Translations under genes and position numbers: made by a program | Notes under the pieces: model-generated | What the model was told of the DNA's origin: nothing | Database searches by the model: none | Seen by the model: the letters and a program-made list of their open reading frames with translations, nothing else | In this document: piece after piece, positions 54,718 to 63,795 of the stretch | Numbering within the stretch: position 1 is the stretch's first letter | Layout: each line of letters opens with the position of its first letter | NCBI RefSeq assembly: GCF_000702665.1 | Contig: NZ_JNJA01000015.1 | Location: 29,017 to 93,016 of the forward strand | Direction: 5' to 3' | Source: Solidesulfovibrio alcoholivorans DSM 5433 | Lineage (GTDB): Bacteria; Desulfobacterota; Desulfovibrionia; Desulfovibrionales; Desulfovibrionaceae | DNA length: 64,000 nucleotides

Positions 54718-55375
54718 TCATATTCTGTCCGCTACGGGTATCAAGAAGACGTTCGGAACCGTCGAGGTCGTCAAAGGGGTGTCCGTCGCCTTGCGCGCAG
54801 GGGAATTTGTGAGTTTGGTCGGAAGATCCGGCAGCGGGAAAACGACGCTTCTTTCCCTGGTTTCCGGCCTGGACCGTCCGAGTTCCGGACAGGTGAACCT
54901 TTGCGGCAAGGACATGGTCGCTGCCTCGGAAAACGAACTGGCGCTTTTCCGGCGGGCCAACATCGGGTTCATCTTCCAATCGTTCCAACTGATTCCGACG
55001 CTTTCCGCCTGGGAAAACGTCGCGGTCCCCTTGTTCCCGGAAAAGATGCAGGAAGAAGACCGGCGGCAACGGGCGGTGACGCTGCTGACGCAAATGCAAC
55101 TGGAGCATCGCCTGGACCATTTGCCCGGTGCCATGTCGGGAGGCGAGAAGCAGCGGGTGGCCATTGCCCGTGCCCTGGTCAACCACCCCAAGATCATCTT
55201 CGCCGATGAGCCCACCGGAAATCTGGATTCGCAAACAGGCCAGGCCATCATGCGGATACTGGAAACGCTGCATAAGGAGCAGGGGTTGACCATTCTGATG
55301 GTCACCCATGACCTGGAACTGTCCAAAACCGCTGACCGCGTGCTGCGCATGCAGGATGGGGAGATTGTTGCATGA
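54710..55375 (+). CDS. ABC transporter ATPase, LolD/MacB type
   Basis: A 221-residue ATP-binding subunit with Walker A GRSGSGKTTLLSLVSG, Q-loop FQSFQLIPTLSAWENV, signature MSGGEKQRVAIARAL, Walker B IIFADEPTGNLDS and H-switch VTHDLE. The TGNLDS wording is that of ATPases serving FtsX-type permeases. It lies between two different permease genes and probably powers a heterodimer of them, as LolD does for LolC/LolE. Confidence 0.92.
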   Translation: MNDHILSATGIKKTFGTVEVVKGVSVALRAGEFVSLVGRSGSGKTTLLSLVSGLDRPSSGQVNLCGKDMVAASENELALFRRANIGFIFQSFQLIPTLSAWENVAVPLFPEKMQEEDRRQRAVTLLTQMQLEHRLDHLPGAMSGGEKQRVAIARALVNHPKIIFADEPTGNLDSQTGQAIMRILETLHKEQGLTILMVTHDLELSKTADRVLRMQDGEIVA

Positions 55376-55770
55376 ACAGGATCTGTCTTCTTCTGGTTGT
55401 CTCGCTGTCGTTGCTGTGGCCTGGCCAGGCCACAGCCGCCGATCCGGTGACTGTCGACGTGCTTTTCATGGATCATGGACCGTTGCGTCCAACACTGAAC
55501 AAACTCAAGGAAGTCTTTGAAGGCTATGGAACAAGGTTGACCGTTCGCTGGCATGACTTTGAAAGCCCGGAGGGGGAAGAGTTCATGGCCAAGATGGGCA
55601 TAACAAACCATGTACCACTGGTTATCTGGATGAACGGGAAAGATTCGATTGCTATCGACGGGACGATGTGTACCTTTTCAGGTTTCCCAAGCGGATCGGG
55701 GCCGGCCATGTTTCAAGGAAAGTGGACCATCGAGCAGCTGTCAAAAGCACTCGAAATGATCACAAAATAG
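55372..55770 (+). CDS. exported thioredoxin-fold protein lacking the CxxC site
   Basis: A 132-residue protein with a signal peptide ending at ATAAD (residue 24). The mature part follows a thioredoxin plan: strand VTVDVLFMD, then HGPL (35-38) where CGPC would stand, the helix TLNKLKEVFEGYG, and the cis-proline loop HVPLVIWMNG (P82). Both active-site cysteines are absent, so it cannot act as a thiol oxidoreductase. Its gene is locked between the ATPase (ATGA overlap) and the second permease, pointing to a structural or substrate-binding role in this transporter. Confidence 0.7.
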   Translation: MNRICLLLVVSLSLLWPGQATAADPVTVDVLFMDHGPLRPTLNKLKEVFEGYGTRLTVRWHDFESPEGEEFMAKMGITNHVPLVIWMNGKDSIAIDGTMCTFSGFPSGSGPAMFQGKWTIEQLSKALEMITK

Positions 55771-55790
55771 CTTTCAATGGAAGCGTTGCC

Positions 55791-57026
55791 ATGCGTTATT
55801 CGTATATCGTGCAGGAATTGCGGCATAGAGCGCATCGGACACTGCTCAACATTTTGGGTATCACGGTCGGCGTCGGGCTGTTCGTGTCCATCAATGCGGT
55901 ATCTGACGGCTACCAGAAGGCGGTCCAACTCCCGTTTGCCAATCTCGGTGCCGATCTTGTCGTGCAGCGCGCGGAAAAAAACCGCCAGCCTGGCCAGGGG
56001 AGTTTGTCCATGCGTGGCATCAAGCTCCCTTTTTCCAACCAGGTCATAGCCTCCGAGGCCTTCGAAGGACTGCGCAGGTTGGACGATGTCACTGCCGCCG
56101 CTGGTTCGCTCCTGCTTTGGGAAGTTATACCCGGTGGTTTTCGGACCATCATGGGGCTTGATTTCTCGCAACCGGAACTCGGACCGGTGCGCCTGACGCA
56201 ATGGCTAAGCCAAGGTCGTCTCCCGCAGCAGCCAGGGGAGGCCCTGGTGGAAAAGCATTTTGCCAAGTTCCGTCGCATTCGCTTGGGGGATTCCCTGGAA
56301 ATCGCGGGTAAACCCTTTGCCGTCGTGGGCATGTTGGAAATACGCGAAGGTGCGCAGGTCGCTGCGGCGAATATCTACTTGAGCCTCGCCGATGCCCAGG
56401 CTTTGCTTCCCGAGACAGGCGACGCGATCAACGTGGTCTACCTGCGTCTGCGTGATCCGGCCAGACAGGGAGCCGTGCAAGAACACATCCTCACGGCGTT
56501 TCCAGGTTTGTCCGCCAACAGTTCGGACAGCTTTCTGGAACTGATGGGGGGCGTTTCGGTGATCGCCGGCAAGTTCTCCGTCGTGGCTTCACTGGTGGCG
56601 TTGGGAGGAGCTATCCTGCTTATTCTCAAGTCCATGCTGGCAAGCCTGGGGGAACGTCTTTCCGAAATCGGCGTGCTCAAGGCCGTTGGCTGGACGGGAA
56701 GAAACATCCAGGAACAACTTCTTGGCGAGGCGATGGTCCAGTGTCTGCTCGGTGGGCTTCTCGGGATCGTACTCGGATATGCCGGGGCCTACCTCATTGG
56801 CACCCTCTCCATTCCGCTCAACCTGGCCTGGGAACTCAATCCCGTGCCTGCTTCGGTGAAGATCGGCGAACTTGCCAACCAATCGATCCGCTTGCCAATT
56901 CAGCTTTCGTGGGAGCTCTTGGCAACAGCCCTGAGCTGTTCTGCCGTGACAGGATTTCTTGCAACCGCTCTGATGGGGAAACTGGTCAATAAAATGCGTC
57001 CTTCCGATATTTTGGGAAGGCTGTAG
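55791..57026 (+). CDS. FtsX/MacB-type ABC transporter permease (2)
   Basis: A 411-residue relative of the first permease: N-terminal helix (LLNILGITVGVGLFVSINAV), periplasmic domain (about 40-250), and three C-terminal helices. The ATPase-contact loop is GERLSEIGVLKAVGWTGRN. It completes the set of one ATPase and two distinct permeases. A hairpin lies 50 bases after the stop, so this is probably the last gene of the operon. Confidence 0.86.
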   Translation: MRYSYIVQELRHRAHRTLLNILGITVGVGLFVSINAVSDGYQKAVQLPFANLGADLVVQRAEKNRQPGQGSLSMRGIKLPFSNQVIASEAFEGLRRLDDVTAAAGSLLLWEVIPGGFRTIMGLDFSQPELGPVRLTQWLSQGRLPQQPGEALVEKHFAKFRRIRLGDSLEIAGKPFAVVGMLEIREGAQVAAANIYLSLADAQALLPETGDAINVVYLRLRDPARQGAVQEHILTAFPGLSANSSDSFLELMGGVSVIAGKFSVVASLVALGGAILLILKSMLASLGERLSEIGVLKAVGWTGRNIQEQLLGEAMVQCLLGGLLGIVLGYAGAYLIGTLSIPLNLAWELNPVPASVKIGELANQSIRLPIQLSWELLATALSCSAVTGFLATALMGKLVNKMRPSDILGRL

Positions 57027-57078
57027 GTGGCTTTGAAAACGATAACCCCGCTAAAGTGAATGATAAAAAATAATAAGA

Positions 57079-57106
57079 GCGGGGTGATACATGCATATCA
57101 CCCCGC
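57079..57106. terminator. hairpin ending the ABC operon
   Basis: GCGGGGTGATA-CATGCA-TATCACCCCGC, a perfect 11-bp stem 52 bases past the permease stop. The T-rich side is on the minus strand, so it would also stop transcription coming from the right. Confidence 0.6.
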
Positions 57107-57186
57107 CCAGATGTGAAAGTCAGCGCCCTAGCTGAATCACGATTATTTTGTATCGCGTGATCGTTTCCAAGTCAAGCAGACACCTT

Positions 57187-57305
57187 TCCCGCCTCCTCCG
57201 CCGGCCCTGGCGACGGTTTTCAACTATCCCGAAGCGGTACGGCGGTTGATTCCCACCACCAACTCCATCGAGAGCCTCAACAGCCGGGTCAGGAAACGAG
57301 GTGCA
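57187..57305 (+). pseudogene. fragment of an IS256-family (mutator) transposase
   Basis: Translation of 57210-57300 gives VFNYPEAVRRLIP followed by TTNSIESLNSRVRK, the C-terminal signature of IS256-type DDE transposases. Sequence before and after is out of frame or unrelated, and no terminal repeats are seen, so this is a dead fragment. The following open stretch to 57462 has no family features. Confidence 0.75.
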
Positions 57306-57457
57306 TCCTCACAAAGGGCCGCGGATGCGCTCACCCAGGGAGTGCATCCGCTTGTCGGCAACCGCGGGGTGTCCGGTTTCGCGGGGCAACTCCACTGGGG
57401 AAAAAGGGAAGAATACATTCGAGTTGCGATTAAAGCTTGCATTGGTCGATACTGCGC

Positions 57458-57487
57458 TTGACAGTTTTTATGAGAGTGAAGCATAAG
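57458..57487 (+). promoter_or_regulatory. promoter of the tetR-type gene
   Basis: TTGACA at 57458-57463, 18-base spacer, CATAAG at 57482-57487. The operator-like palindrome starts two bases later. Confidence 0.55.
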
Positions 57488-57488
57488 A

Positions 57489-57502
57489 TGAATGACCATT
57501 CA
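57489..57502. promoter_or_regulatory. probable TetR operator
   Basis: TGAATGACCATTCA, a perfect palindrome with 6-bp arms, directly after the -10 element and 20 bases before the start codon. TetR-family repressors commonly bind such TGAATG-type palindromes, so autorepression is likely. Confidence 0.6.
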
Positions 57503-57521
57503 TTCAATATAAGGGCGTCAC

Positions 57522-58100
57522 ATGGACGACAGACGATTAGACCGCATCTTGGGTGCAGCCACCGACCTTTTTTCCGCACGGGGTTTTGGCGGGACAACAG
57601 TGCAGGATATCGCCGACCGGGCGAATGTTTCTGCTGGAACAATCATCAATTATTTCAAGACGAAGGAAAATATCCTGTTCATCTTGGCGCGTCATATTCT
57701 TGAGTCTCTCTACAAACAACTCTCTGATATATCGCGCAAGCATGAGGACCCTGCAACTGCTTTGGATGAGATGCTGCGGGCATTTGCCAATTTTGCCCTG
57801 CTCGATAAGAATCAGCTAAAAATCATATTTGAAACTGATGTTTTTCTATGCTTGGATAGAAATACATTTCCATTTCAAGATATAGACATGAGTATTATTC
57901 GTTGTAAAGTATTGCTTGATAGTCTTATGAAGAAATGTGTTGAGCAAAATGCGACCAGCAGTGCTTTGGCAAACGATAGGACTATCATGATTTGCTCTTT
58001 GTTTGTCGGGATAGGGAGGCTGTTGGCTGTAGATAGACTCGATCTGACAATAGGAGATGGTTTTTACGATATGCTACGCAGATGTCTTTGTTGGAAATAG
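57522..58100 (+). CDS. TetR-family transcriptional regulator
   Basis: A 192-residue regulator with an N-terminal helix-turn-helix (ILGAATDLFSARGFGGTTVQDIADRANVSAGTIINYFKTKENIL, residues 8-50) and a helical ligand-binding C-terminal domain without recognised subfamily features. A promoter and a palindromic operator sit just upstream. Its usual target, an efflux operon, is missing; only a 42-codon ORF with an export-type start follows before the chemoreceptor gene. Confidence 0.88.
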   Translation: MDDRRLDRILGAATDLFSARGFGGTTVQDIADRANVSAGTIINYFKTKENILFILARHILESLYKQLSDISRKHEDPATALDEMLRAFANFALLDKNQLKIIFETDVFLCLDRNTFPFQDIDMSIIRCKVLLDSLMKKCVEQNATSSALANDRTIMICSLFVGIGRLLAVDRLDLTIGDGFYDMLRRCLCWK

Positions 58101-58154
58101 ATTAAGAACAGATTCAAAATACTGGCAGAACGAAGAGAAGACAACTGGAGGATA

Positions 58155-58283
58155 ATGACAATCCGAACAGCTAGGCCTCTACGTACTGGGACTGGATGCG
58201 TTGGTATATTTTTAATTTCTGTTTGCATCTTAAGTGGCAGTAGCAGCGTCTTCTGTCAATTCACAACCACGTCAATTCCGTAA
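58155..58283 (+). CDS. short exported ORF, possible truncated efflux component
   Basis: A 42-codon ORF with a good ribosome site (GGAGG 4 bases before the ATG) encoding [19 protein letters not shown] and a hydrophobic stretch [14 protein letters not shown], which looks like the signal region of an exported protein, then ends at TAA inside the chemoreceptor leader. It may be what is left of the adaptor gene a TetR repressor normally controls. No homology can be shown from so little. Confidence 0.3.
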   Translation: MTIRTARPLRTGTGCVGIFLISVCILSGSSSVFCQFTTTSIP

Positions 58284-58299
58284 CGAGAGGAGGAAACAA

Positions 58300-60195
58300 A
58301 TGCAGTGGTTTTATGACATGAAGATTGGAACTCGTCTCATTTGGTCCTTCATCATCATGTCGATGCTTACCGCCTTTGTTGGATATTTCGGCATTACAAA
58401 AATGTCTACTATCAACGATATGGGCGATAAAATCTATAAGCAAGAACTCCTTGGCATTTCTTATGTCAAGGAGGCGAATATCGATCTGGTTTATATCAAC
58501 CGCGCTCTCAAAAATTTTCTTTTGGCCGCGACCAATGACGAGCGGAATGACTACCTGAACAAGCTCAAAGAATATCAATCGCTCTACAACGAGAATCTGG
58601 ATAAAGCCAGACCGATGTTCTATACTGACGAGGGCAGACAGTTGCTGAGCAAACTGGGCAAGGCTTGGGACGAGTACAAGCCTGTGCTCACCAAAATTGT
58701 CGAACTGGGCAAGGCCGACGCCTTGCAGGAGCATCGTGCGTCCGTTGAGCTGTCCATGAAGGATGGCCGGGTCAAAGGCGATGCCGTGGACGATGTCCTA
58801 ACCGAACTTACCCGAATCAAAGAGACCAATGCCAGGGACTTCTCTGCCGAGACAACCAGGATTTACGACAGCAGCCGGACACTGTTGATCGTCGTATCGG
58901 CAGTGAGCGTCCTGGTGGGCTTGGCTCTGGGGATATTCATCGCCCGAGGTATCAGCCGGCCTCTCCGGGCCGGAGTCGAGTTCGCCAACGCCCTGGCCGT
59001 GGGCGACCTGAACAAGACCCTGGAGATAAACCGCAAGGACGAGGTGGGGCTCTTGGCCCAGGCCATGCGCCAAGTGTCCGCGGCCGAGAAAAGCGTCACC
59101 GACACCGTGGTCCGCATGGCCCAGGGCGACCTTGAGGTGGAGGTCAGACCCCGTTCCGAGGTTGACATCCTGCTCAAATCCCTGAGCGAACTTGTGTCTG
59201 CGGACCGTCAAGTCGCGACGGTTGCCAAAACGCTTTCCAATGGAGATTTGAATGTAGAAGTCAAAACCCGCTCCGAGAACGACCAGCTTATGCATTCTCT
59301 CGGCGAGATGGTGGCTCGATTAACGGAAGTGGTCCAAGAGGTGCAGTCGGGATCCGAGAATGTGGCTTCAGGCTCCGAGGAACTTTCTGCCTCCTCCGAA
59401 AGCCTGTCCCAGGGGGCCAGTGAACAGGCCTCGGCTGTGGAAGAAAGCTCCTCCTCCATGGAGCAGATGACCTCATCTATAATGCAAAACGCTGATAACG
59501 CCCGCCAGACCGAGGCGTTGTCCCGAAAGGCCGCAGAGGATGCCAAGCAATCCGGGACAGCCATGATCAATACCGTGAAAGCCATGCGCGATATCGCTTC
59601 AAAGATATCTATCATTGAAGAAATTGCCCGCCAAACGGATTTGCTTGCCCTGAATGCAGCCATCGAGGCTGCCCGCGCCGGCGATCAAGGGCGGGGGTTC
59701 GCCGTGGTAGCCTCTGAAGTGCGCAAATTGGCTGAACGCAGCCAAGCCGCAGCCGCTGAAATCAACACCTTGTCCGCGGATTCCTTGGAAGTTGCCGAAG
59801 AGGCAGGCCAACTTTTGGAGCGGTTGGTGCCCGATATCATGAAAACTTCCGAATTGGTCCAGGAAATTGCCGCTTCCTCCCAGGAGCAAAGTAGCGGTGC
59901 CTCGCAAGTCAACAAAGCCCTGCAGCAACTCGACCAGGTAATTCAGCAAAACGCGAGTGCTTCCGAGGAACTGTCATCTACTGCCGAAGAACTCTCTGCC
60001 CAGGCAGAGCAACTTCAGGCCTCGATTGGCTTTTTCAAGATCGGCAATAAGGGGCGACAGGTTGTGAAACGAACCGTGGCCTCCAAGCCCAGCAACCGGA
60101 CCAAAGCCCTGCCCCAGGCCCGGTCGTCCGGTATTAAGATGCAATTGGGACACGATGCTCCAGATGCCGAAGACAACCAATTCGAGTCCTTCTAA
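58300..60195 (+). CDS. methyl-accepting chemotaxis protein
   Basis: A 631-residue transmembrane chemoreceptor: helix 1 at 11-33, a periplasmic four-helix-bundle sensor of the 4HB_MCP type (36-190), helix 2 at 194-216, HAMP and a second HAMP-like segment (217-370), then a signalling hairpin with tip [24 protein letters not shown] and [20 protein letters not shown]. The C-terminus (NQFESF) lacks the NWETF-type CheR tether. GAGAGGAGG precedes the ATG 58300. CheW follows after 26 bases, so they form one unit. Confidence 0.93.
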   Translation: MQWFYDMKIGTRLIWSFIIMSMLTAFVGYFGITKMSTINDMGDKIYKQELLGISYVKEANIDLVYINRALKNFLLAATNDERNDYLNKLKEYQSLYNENLDKARPMFYTDEGRQLLSKLGKAWDEYKPVLTKIVELGKADALQEHRASVELSMKDGRVKGDAVDDVLTELTRIKETNARDFSAETTRIYDSSRTLLIVVSAVSVLVGLALGIFIARGISRPLRAGVEFANALAVGDLNKTLEINRKDEVGLLAQAMRQVSAAEKSVTDTVVRMAQGDLEVEVRPRSEVDILLKSLSELVSADRQVATVAKTLSNGDLNVEVKTRSENDQLMHSLGEMVARLTEVVQEVQSGSENVASGSEELSASSESLSQGASEQASAVEESSSSMEQMTSSIMQNADNARQTEALSRKAAEDAKQSGTAMINTVKAMRDIASKISIIEEIARQTDLLALNAAIEAARAGDQGRGFAVVASEVRKLAERSQAAAAEINTLSADSLEVAEEAGQLLERLVPDIMKTSELVQEIAASSQEQSSGASQVNKALQQLDQVIQQNASASEELSSTAEELSAQAEQLQASIGFFKIGNKGRQVVKRTVASKPSNRTKALPQARSSGIKMQLGHDAPDAEDNQFESF

Positions 60196-60221
60196 CATGC
60201 CAAGGACAAGGGGCGTATGTC

Positions 60222-60755
60222 ATGACAAATGACGAGTCTTCCATGGAACAGCGCTATCTTACCCTGACCCTCGGCGAGGATTTATACGCTTTCGCTATTT
60301 CCGCCGTCAGGGAGATCCTGGATATGACTGAGATCACCCGCATTCCCCAGACGCCGCCGTATATGCGCGGGGTGGTCAACGTCCGGGGAATCGCCGTGCC
60401 AGTGATCGACCTGCGCTCAAAATTCAACCTGGGGCAGGTTGAACAAACACTGCAAACACGGATCATTATTGTCGAAATCAATGACGGACACACAACTTCG
60501 GTGATGGGAGCGCTGGCGGACTCGGTGAAGGAGGTGCTCGATATCGACACGAGCAGCATTGCCCCTCCACCGGCAATGGGCGGGGTTACTGCTGCTGATT
60601 ATATCAAGGGCATCAGCAGACAGGGGGAGCGGTTCATCCTCATCGTCAACGTGGACAAGGTCTTTTCCAGCGAGGAAATTGTTGATTTATCCCGGGTGAT
60701 GGAGAGTGCTGCCGCGTCGCCGAACGCGCATGAAGATTCGGCTCCCGCCGGTTAG
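60222..60755 (+). CDS. chemotaxis coupling protein CheW
   Basis: A 177-residue CheW with the SH3-like double barrel: YLTLTLGEDLYAFAISAVREILDM, ITRIPQTPPYMRGVVNVRGIAVPVIDLRSKF and VGALADSVKEVLDI-type segments, plus a C-terminal Ala/Ser-rich tail. It links the receptor upstream to the CheA encoded downstream. Confidence 0.93.
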   Translation: MTNDESSMEQRYLTLTLGEDLYAFAISAVREILDMTEITRIPQTPPYMRGVVNVRGIAVPVIDLRSKFNLGQVEQTLQTRIIIVEINDGHTTSVMGALADSVKEVLDIDTSSIAPPPAMGGVTAADYIKGISRQGERFILIVNVDKVFSSEEIVDLSRVMESAAASPNAHEDSAPAG

Positions 60756-60790
60756 CGATGCGGAATTGCGAGAGACCCTGTTCTCCCCGA

Positions 60791-60830
60791 GCCGGCCCGT
60801 ACAGACGTGCGATCGTCCGTGCGGGCCGGC
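60791..60830. terminator. strong hairpin after cheW
   Basis: GCCGGCCCGTAC...GTGCGGGCCGGC, 12-bp stem with one G-T pair, 36 bases after the cheW stop. No T-run. It may set the ratio of receptor/CheW to CheA. Confidence 0.5.
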
Positions 60831-60904
60831 GCACTGCTGGTGAAGTCTGTTGCCTGCATGCTGTGAATTTCAAATGAGCACAGGACATTGTTGCGTTTTC
60901 TCCG

Positions 60905-61099
60905 GGACAGGAGGTCGGTGCGAATCAGTCCAACAAGATCTTGCAGCAGTTCGGTCAGGTGGATGCGGGCCGGGGCATCCCGTTGATTGGTGTTGATCAA
61001 GTTTGTGGTGCAAGCGAGATCATGGACATCGCCGCGGACATGGCGGAGCCGGCGACCACATTCGCGGAAGAGCAAAGCCCGCCTAATCTACTGGGGTAA
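60905..61099 (+). pseudogene. decayed C-terminal end of a chemoreceptor
   Basis: Between cheW and cheA the plus strand encodes GQEVGANQSNKILQQFGQV and, further on, GASEIMDIAADMAEPATTFAEEQ ending at TAA. This parallels the tail of the intact receptor at 58300 ([17 protein letters not shown]...[19 protein letters not shown]). The middle is diverged and there is no start, so it is a remnant of a second receptor gene. Confidence 0.6.
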
Positions 61100-61106
61100 A
61101 TAGAAT

Positions 61107-63173
61107 ATGGTGGCACCAGATCACGCACAGGTATTTCGCGAGGAAGCTCTGGAGCTTTTAACGGAGGTGGAACAACTTCTCTTGGAACTGGAGGTTGATC
61201 CGAGCGACGGGGAGAAGGTGGCTCGGCTTTTCCGGGCCATGCACACGGTCAAGGGCTCCGGGGCCATGTTCGGTTTCGACGATTTGGCGTCCTTCACCCA
61301 CGAGATGGAGACGCTCTGGGATATGGTCCGCACCGGTCAGTTGCCCATCGGCAAGGAGTTGCTGGACGTGTCCTTGCGGTCGCGGGATTGTATGCTGAAA
61401 CTGCTGACAAATCCAGACAATGTCACGGCGGAAGCCTCAAACGAACTGATCACGCAAATGCGTGCCGTCGCTGGGCGTGAGGAGGCAGAAGCGCCAGGAA
61501 CCACGAACGTCAGCAAAGCTCCCCAGGCGATAGCGCAACGAGGCAGCGCGTTCACCTGGTGGCTGCGGTATCGGCCGGCACCTGATTGCTTCTTATGCGG
61601 TGTTGATCCGACAATTTTTTTTCGGGAACTCTCTGGTCTCGGAAAGGTGTATCCCATCGTGCATTGGGAAGCCGTGCCCCCGCTTGAAACCATGGAACCA
61701 GAATCGGTCGCGGTCTGGTGGGATGTGCTGCTCGTGACGCAGACCGGCAAGGACGACTTGCAGGGCATATTTGTATTTGTCGAGGATGAACACGAAGTCC
61801 ACTTGACCTCTCTGGCGAATGAACCACTGCGCCAGGAGGATTTATATGCGTTCAGGGCGCTGCTTGCCGCCTCAAAATGGGAGGATGCCCCGACCCTGGC
61901 CAAGGAGATGGCGCGACAGGTTGCCCATTTCATGGCCGCCCGGCAGGATGGCGCACAGGCTGATGAGACTCAGCCCGCCAAGGCCCGGTCCAAGGATGTC
62001 GGAAGCGCCTCCAGCATCCGGGTGGACTCAGCCCGACTGGACAGCATGGTGGATTTGGTTGGGGAACTGGTCGTCATTGAGTCTCGATTGTTCCAGACCG
62101 TCGGGAGCGGTGACAGATCTCAACTGCGCGCGATTGCCGAAGAGTTGCAACGTCTCAGCAGCCAGTTGCGGGACGAAGTTCTGGGGCTTCGGATGGTCTC
62201 GATCGGTGGGATATTCGGGACGTTTCGTCGTCTGGTCCGTGATTTGGCGGACAGCCTTGGCAAGTCCGCGGTCTTTATTGGCGAGGGGGGCGATACGGAA
62301 CTTGATAAAAATGTTATTGACCGTCTCAAAGACCCGCTGGTCCATATTCTGCGCAATTGCGTTGATCACGGCATAGAACCCGCGGAGAAACGAGTGGCGG
62401 CCGGCAAGCCCGCCCAGGGGACGGTGCGCCTGCGCGCCGAACATGTTGGCGGGGAGGTCCGAATCAGCATCAGCGACGATGGGAGCGGAGTGAACCTGGA
62501 ACGCGTCAAGCAAAAGGCGGTGGAAAAAGGGTTGCTGGCACCAGGTGAAGATGTTGACGAACGACAATTGTTGGATTTTCTGTTTTCACCTGGTTTTTCT
62601 ACGGCCAGTAAAATAAGTAGTGTTTCTGGTAGGGGTGTGGGCATGGATGTCGTCAAAAAAAATATCGAGGCTATGAGAGGTGGCGTAAATCTGGAGAGCC
62701 ATCCCGGACGAGGTTCCACGATCACTGTGCGTCTGCCACTTACCTTGGCCATTATTGACGGCCTGCAGGTTCGGGTTGGCAGCGAATATTATACTATACC
62801 ACTGGCCGCAACACGCGCCTGCCTGGAGCGTTTTATCGAAGAAACGCCGCCGCACGTTGATGTTATCACTTGGCACGGCCGGATGATCCCGTGCCTCAGC
62901 TTGCGAGGCATTTTCGAAGTAGCCGGTCAGCAACCCGATTACGAACGGGTCATCATAGTCGCTGCGGGCGATATGGAAGTCGGTTTGGCCGTGGATGTGG
63001 TTGTTGGGCAGCGCCAAGCAGTGATCAAACGCTTAAACGACGTGTACCGGAGTGTGGACTACGTTTCGGGGACCACGGTCAACGGGGACGGTACCATTTC
63101 GCTGATTCTTGATGTCGCAAAACTTGTACACGCTGTCGTGTCCTCAGAGACACCGGGCCACGCCTCCGCTTGA
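61107..63173 (+). CDS. chemotaxis histidine kinase CheA
   Basis: A 688-residue CheA. P1 (Hpt) carries the phospho-histidine H46 in FRAMHTVKGSGAMFGF; residues about 145-245 form the P2-like regulatory domain (FTWWLRYRPAPDCF...GIFVFVEDEHEV); P3 dimerisation follows (IRVDSARLDSMVDLVGELVV), then the P4 kinase with HILRNCVDHGIE, DDGSGVN, FSPGFSTASKISSVSGRGVGMDVV, and the P5 CheW-like domain. No cheY, cheB or cheR gene is in the window, so the response regulator is supplied from elsewhere or beyond the edge. Confidence 0.93.
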   Translation: MVAPDHAQVFREEALELLTEVEQLLLELEVDPSDGEKVARLFRAMHTVKGSGAMFGFDDLASFTHEMETLWDMVRTGQLPIGKELLDVSLRSRDCMLKLLTNPDNVTAEASNELITQMRAVAGREEAEAPGTTNVSKAPQAIAQRGSAFTWWLRYRPAPDCFLCGVDPTIFFRELSGLGKVYPIVHWEAVPPLETMEPESVAVWWDVLLVTQTGKDDLQGIFVFVEDEHEVHLTSLANEPLRQEDLYAFRALLAASKWEDAPTLAKEMARQVAHFMAARQDGAQADETQPAKARSKDVGSASSIRVDSARLDSMVDLVGELVVIESRLFQTVGSGDRSQLRAIAEELQRLSSQLRDEVLGLRMVSIGGIFGTFRRLVRDLADSLGKSAVFIGEGGDTELDKNVIDRLKDPLVHILRNCVDHGIEPAEKRVAAGKPAQGTVRLRAEHVGGEVRISISDDGSGVNLERVKQKAVEKGLLAPGEDVDERQLLDFLFSPGFSTASKISSVSGRGVGMDVVKKNIEAMRGGVNLESHPGRGSTITVRLPLTLAIIDGLQVRVGSEYYTIPLAATRACLERFIEETPPHVDVITWHGRMIPCLSLRGIFEVAGQQPDYERVIIVAAGDMEVGLAVDVVVGQRQAVIKRLNDVYRSVDYVSGTTVNGDGTISLILDVAKLVHAVVSSETPGHASA

Positions 63174-63795
63174 GGCATGTCCTTTTCGGGCAGGGATCTC
63201 TTTTTACAATTTGTGTTAAACTTATGCAATACTGGATATCCAGCGTCATATAGATCAAAACCGTCTGCAATTGTTCGATTCCCTAACCTGAGACCTGACC
63301 AGCGGCGACCTGATTCTTGATGTCGATGATATGAACAAGTTCTGAGTATGGCCGGTCGGGGAGGAGAATGGGGCAGGTTTCGGCCATGGTCGGTAACATA
63401 AGTGACCCCGGACGACGTGGGACGTTTCACTGACAGCCGCAGTGACGCTCGATAAAATCATTGTCCATCCAACACCAGCTCATCGACGTTATCGGCTTCG
63501 TCCATGACGCTCGATGGCGGCTGTCGTGTTCGGATTGAAACGGCAGCCTCCTGGGTAACACTAAGGCCGGCCTCTCCCCCTCCCAGAAATTCGACCTCGG
63601 CTACGCCTCTCTCCTGCGAGTTTGGGGCTGTTCCTATAGAAGCGTACCAAGTTCCTTATGCTGTCGATCCGGTTATGGGAATCGCATATGAATTTTTGCC
63701 AAAGCGCAGATGCACGATACGACAAGCGAAATGCTTGCGCAGACCAGGAAATCTGGCGACATAGCCGAATGACCTGCCGGCCTTCCTCGGACCAG
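63174..63795. other. gene-poor junk region before an IS fragment
   Basis: No credible gene. A short open tail on the plus strand near 63301-63345 reads SGDLILDVDDMNKF and stop, loosely like a chemotaxis-protein end, but is too short to assign. The remaining ORFs have no domain features. Composition is mixed, consistent with decayed mobile DNA. Confidence 0.5.

Noticed and set aside
57246..57461. 71-codon ORF as a functional protein
   Set aside because: Its start is the interior of an IS256-type transposase signature; the remainder is unrelated and there is no intact element.
63504..63764. 86-codon ORF near the right edge
   Set aside because: No domain features or ribosome site; it lies in decayed DNA next to an IS3-type fragment.
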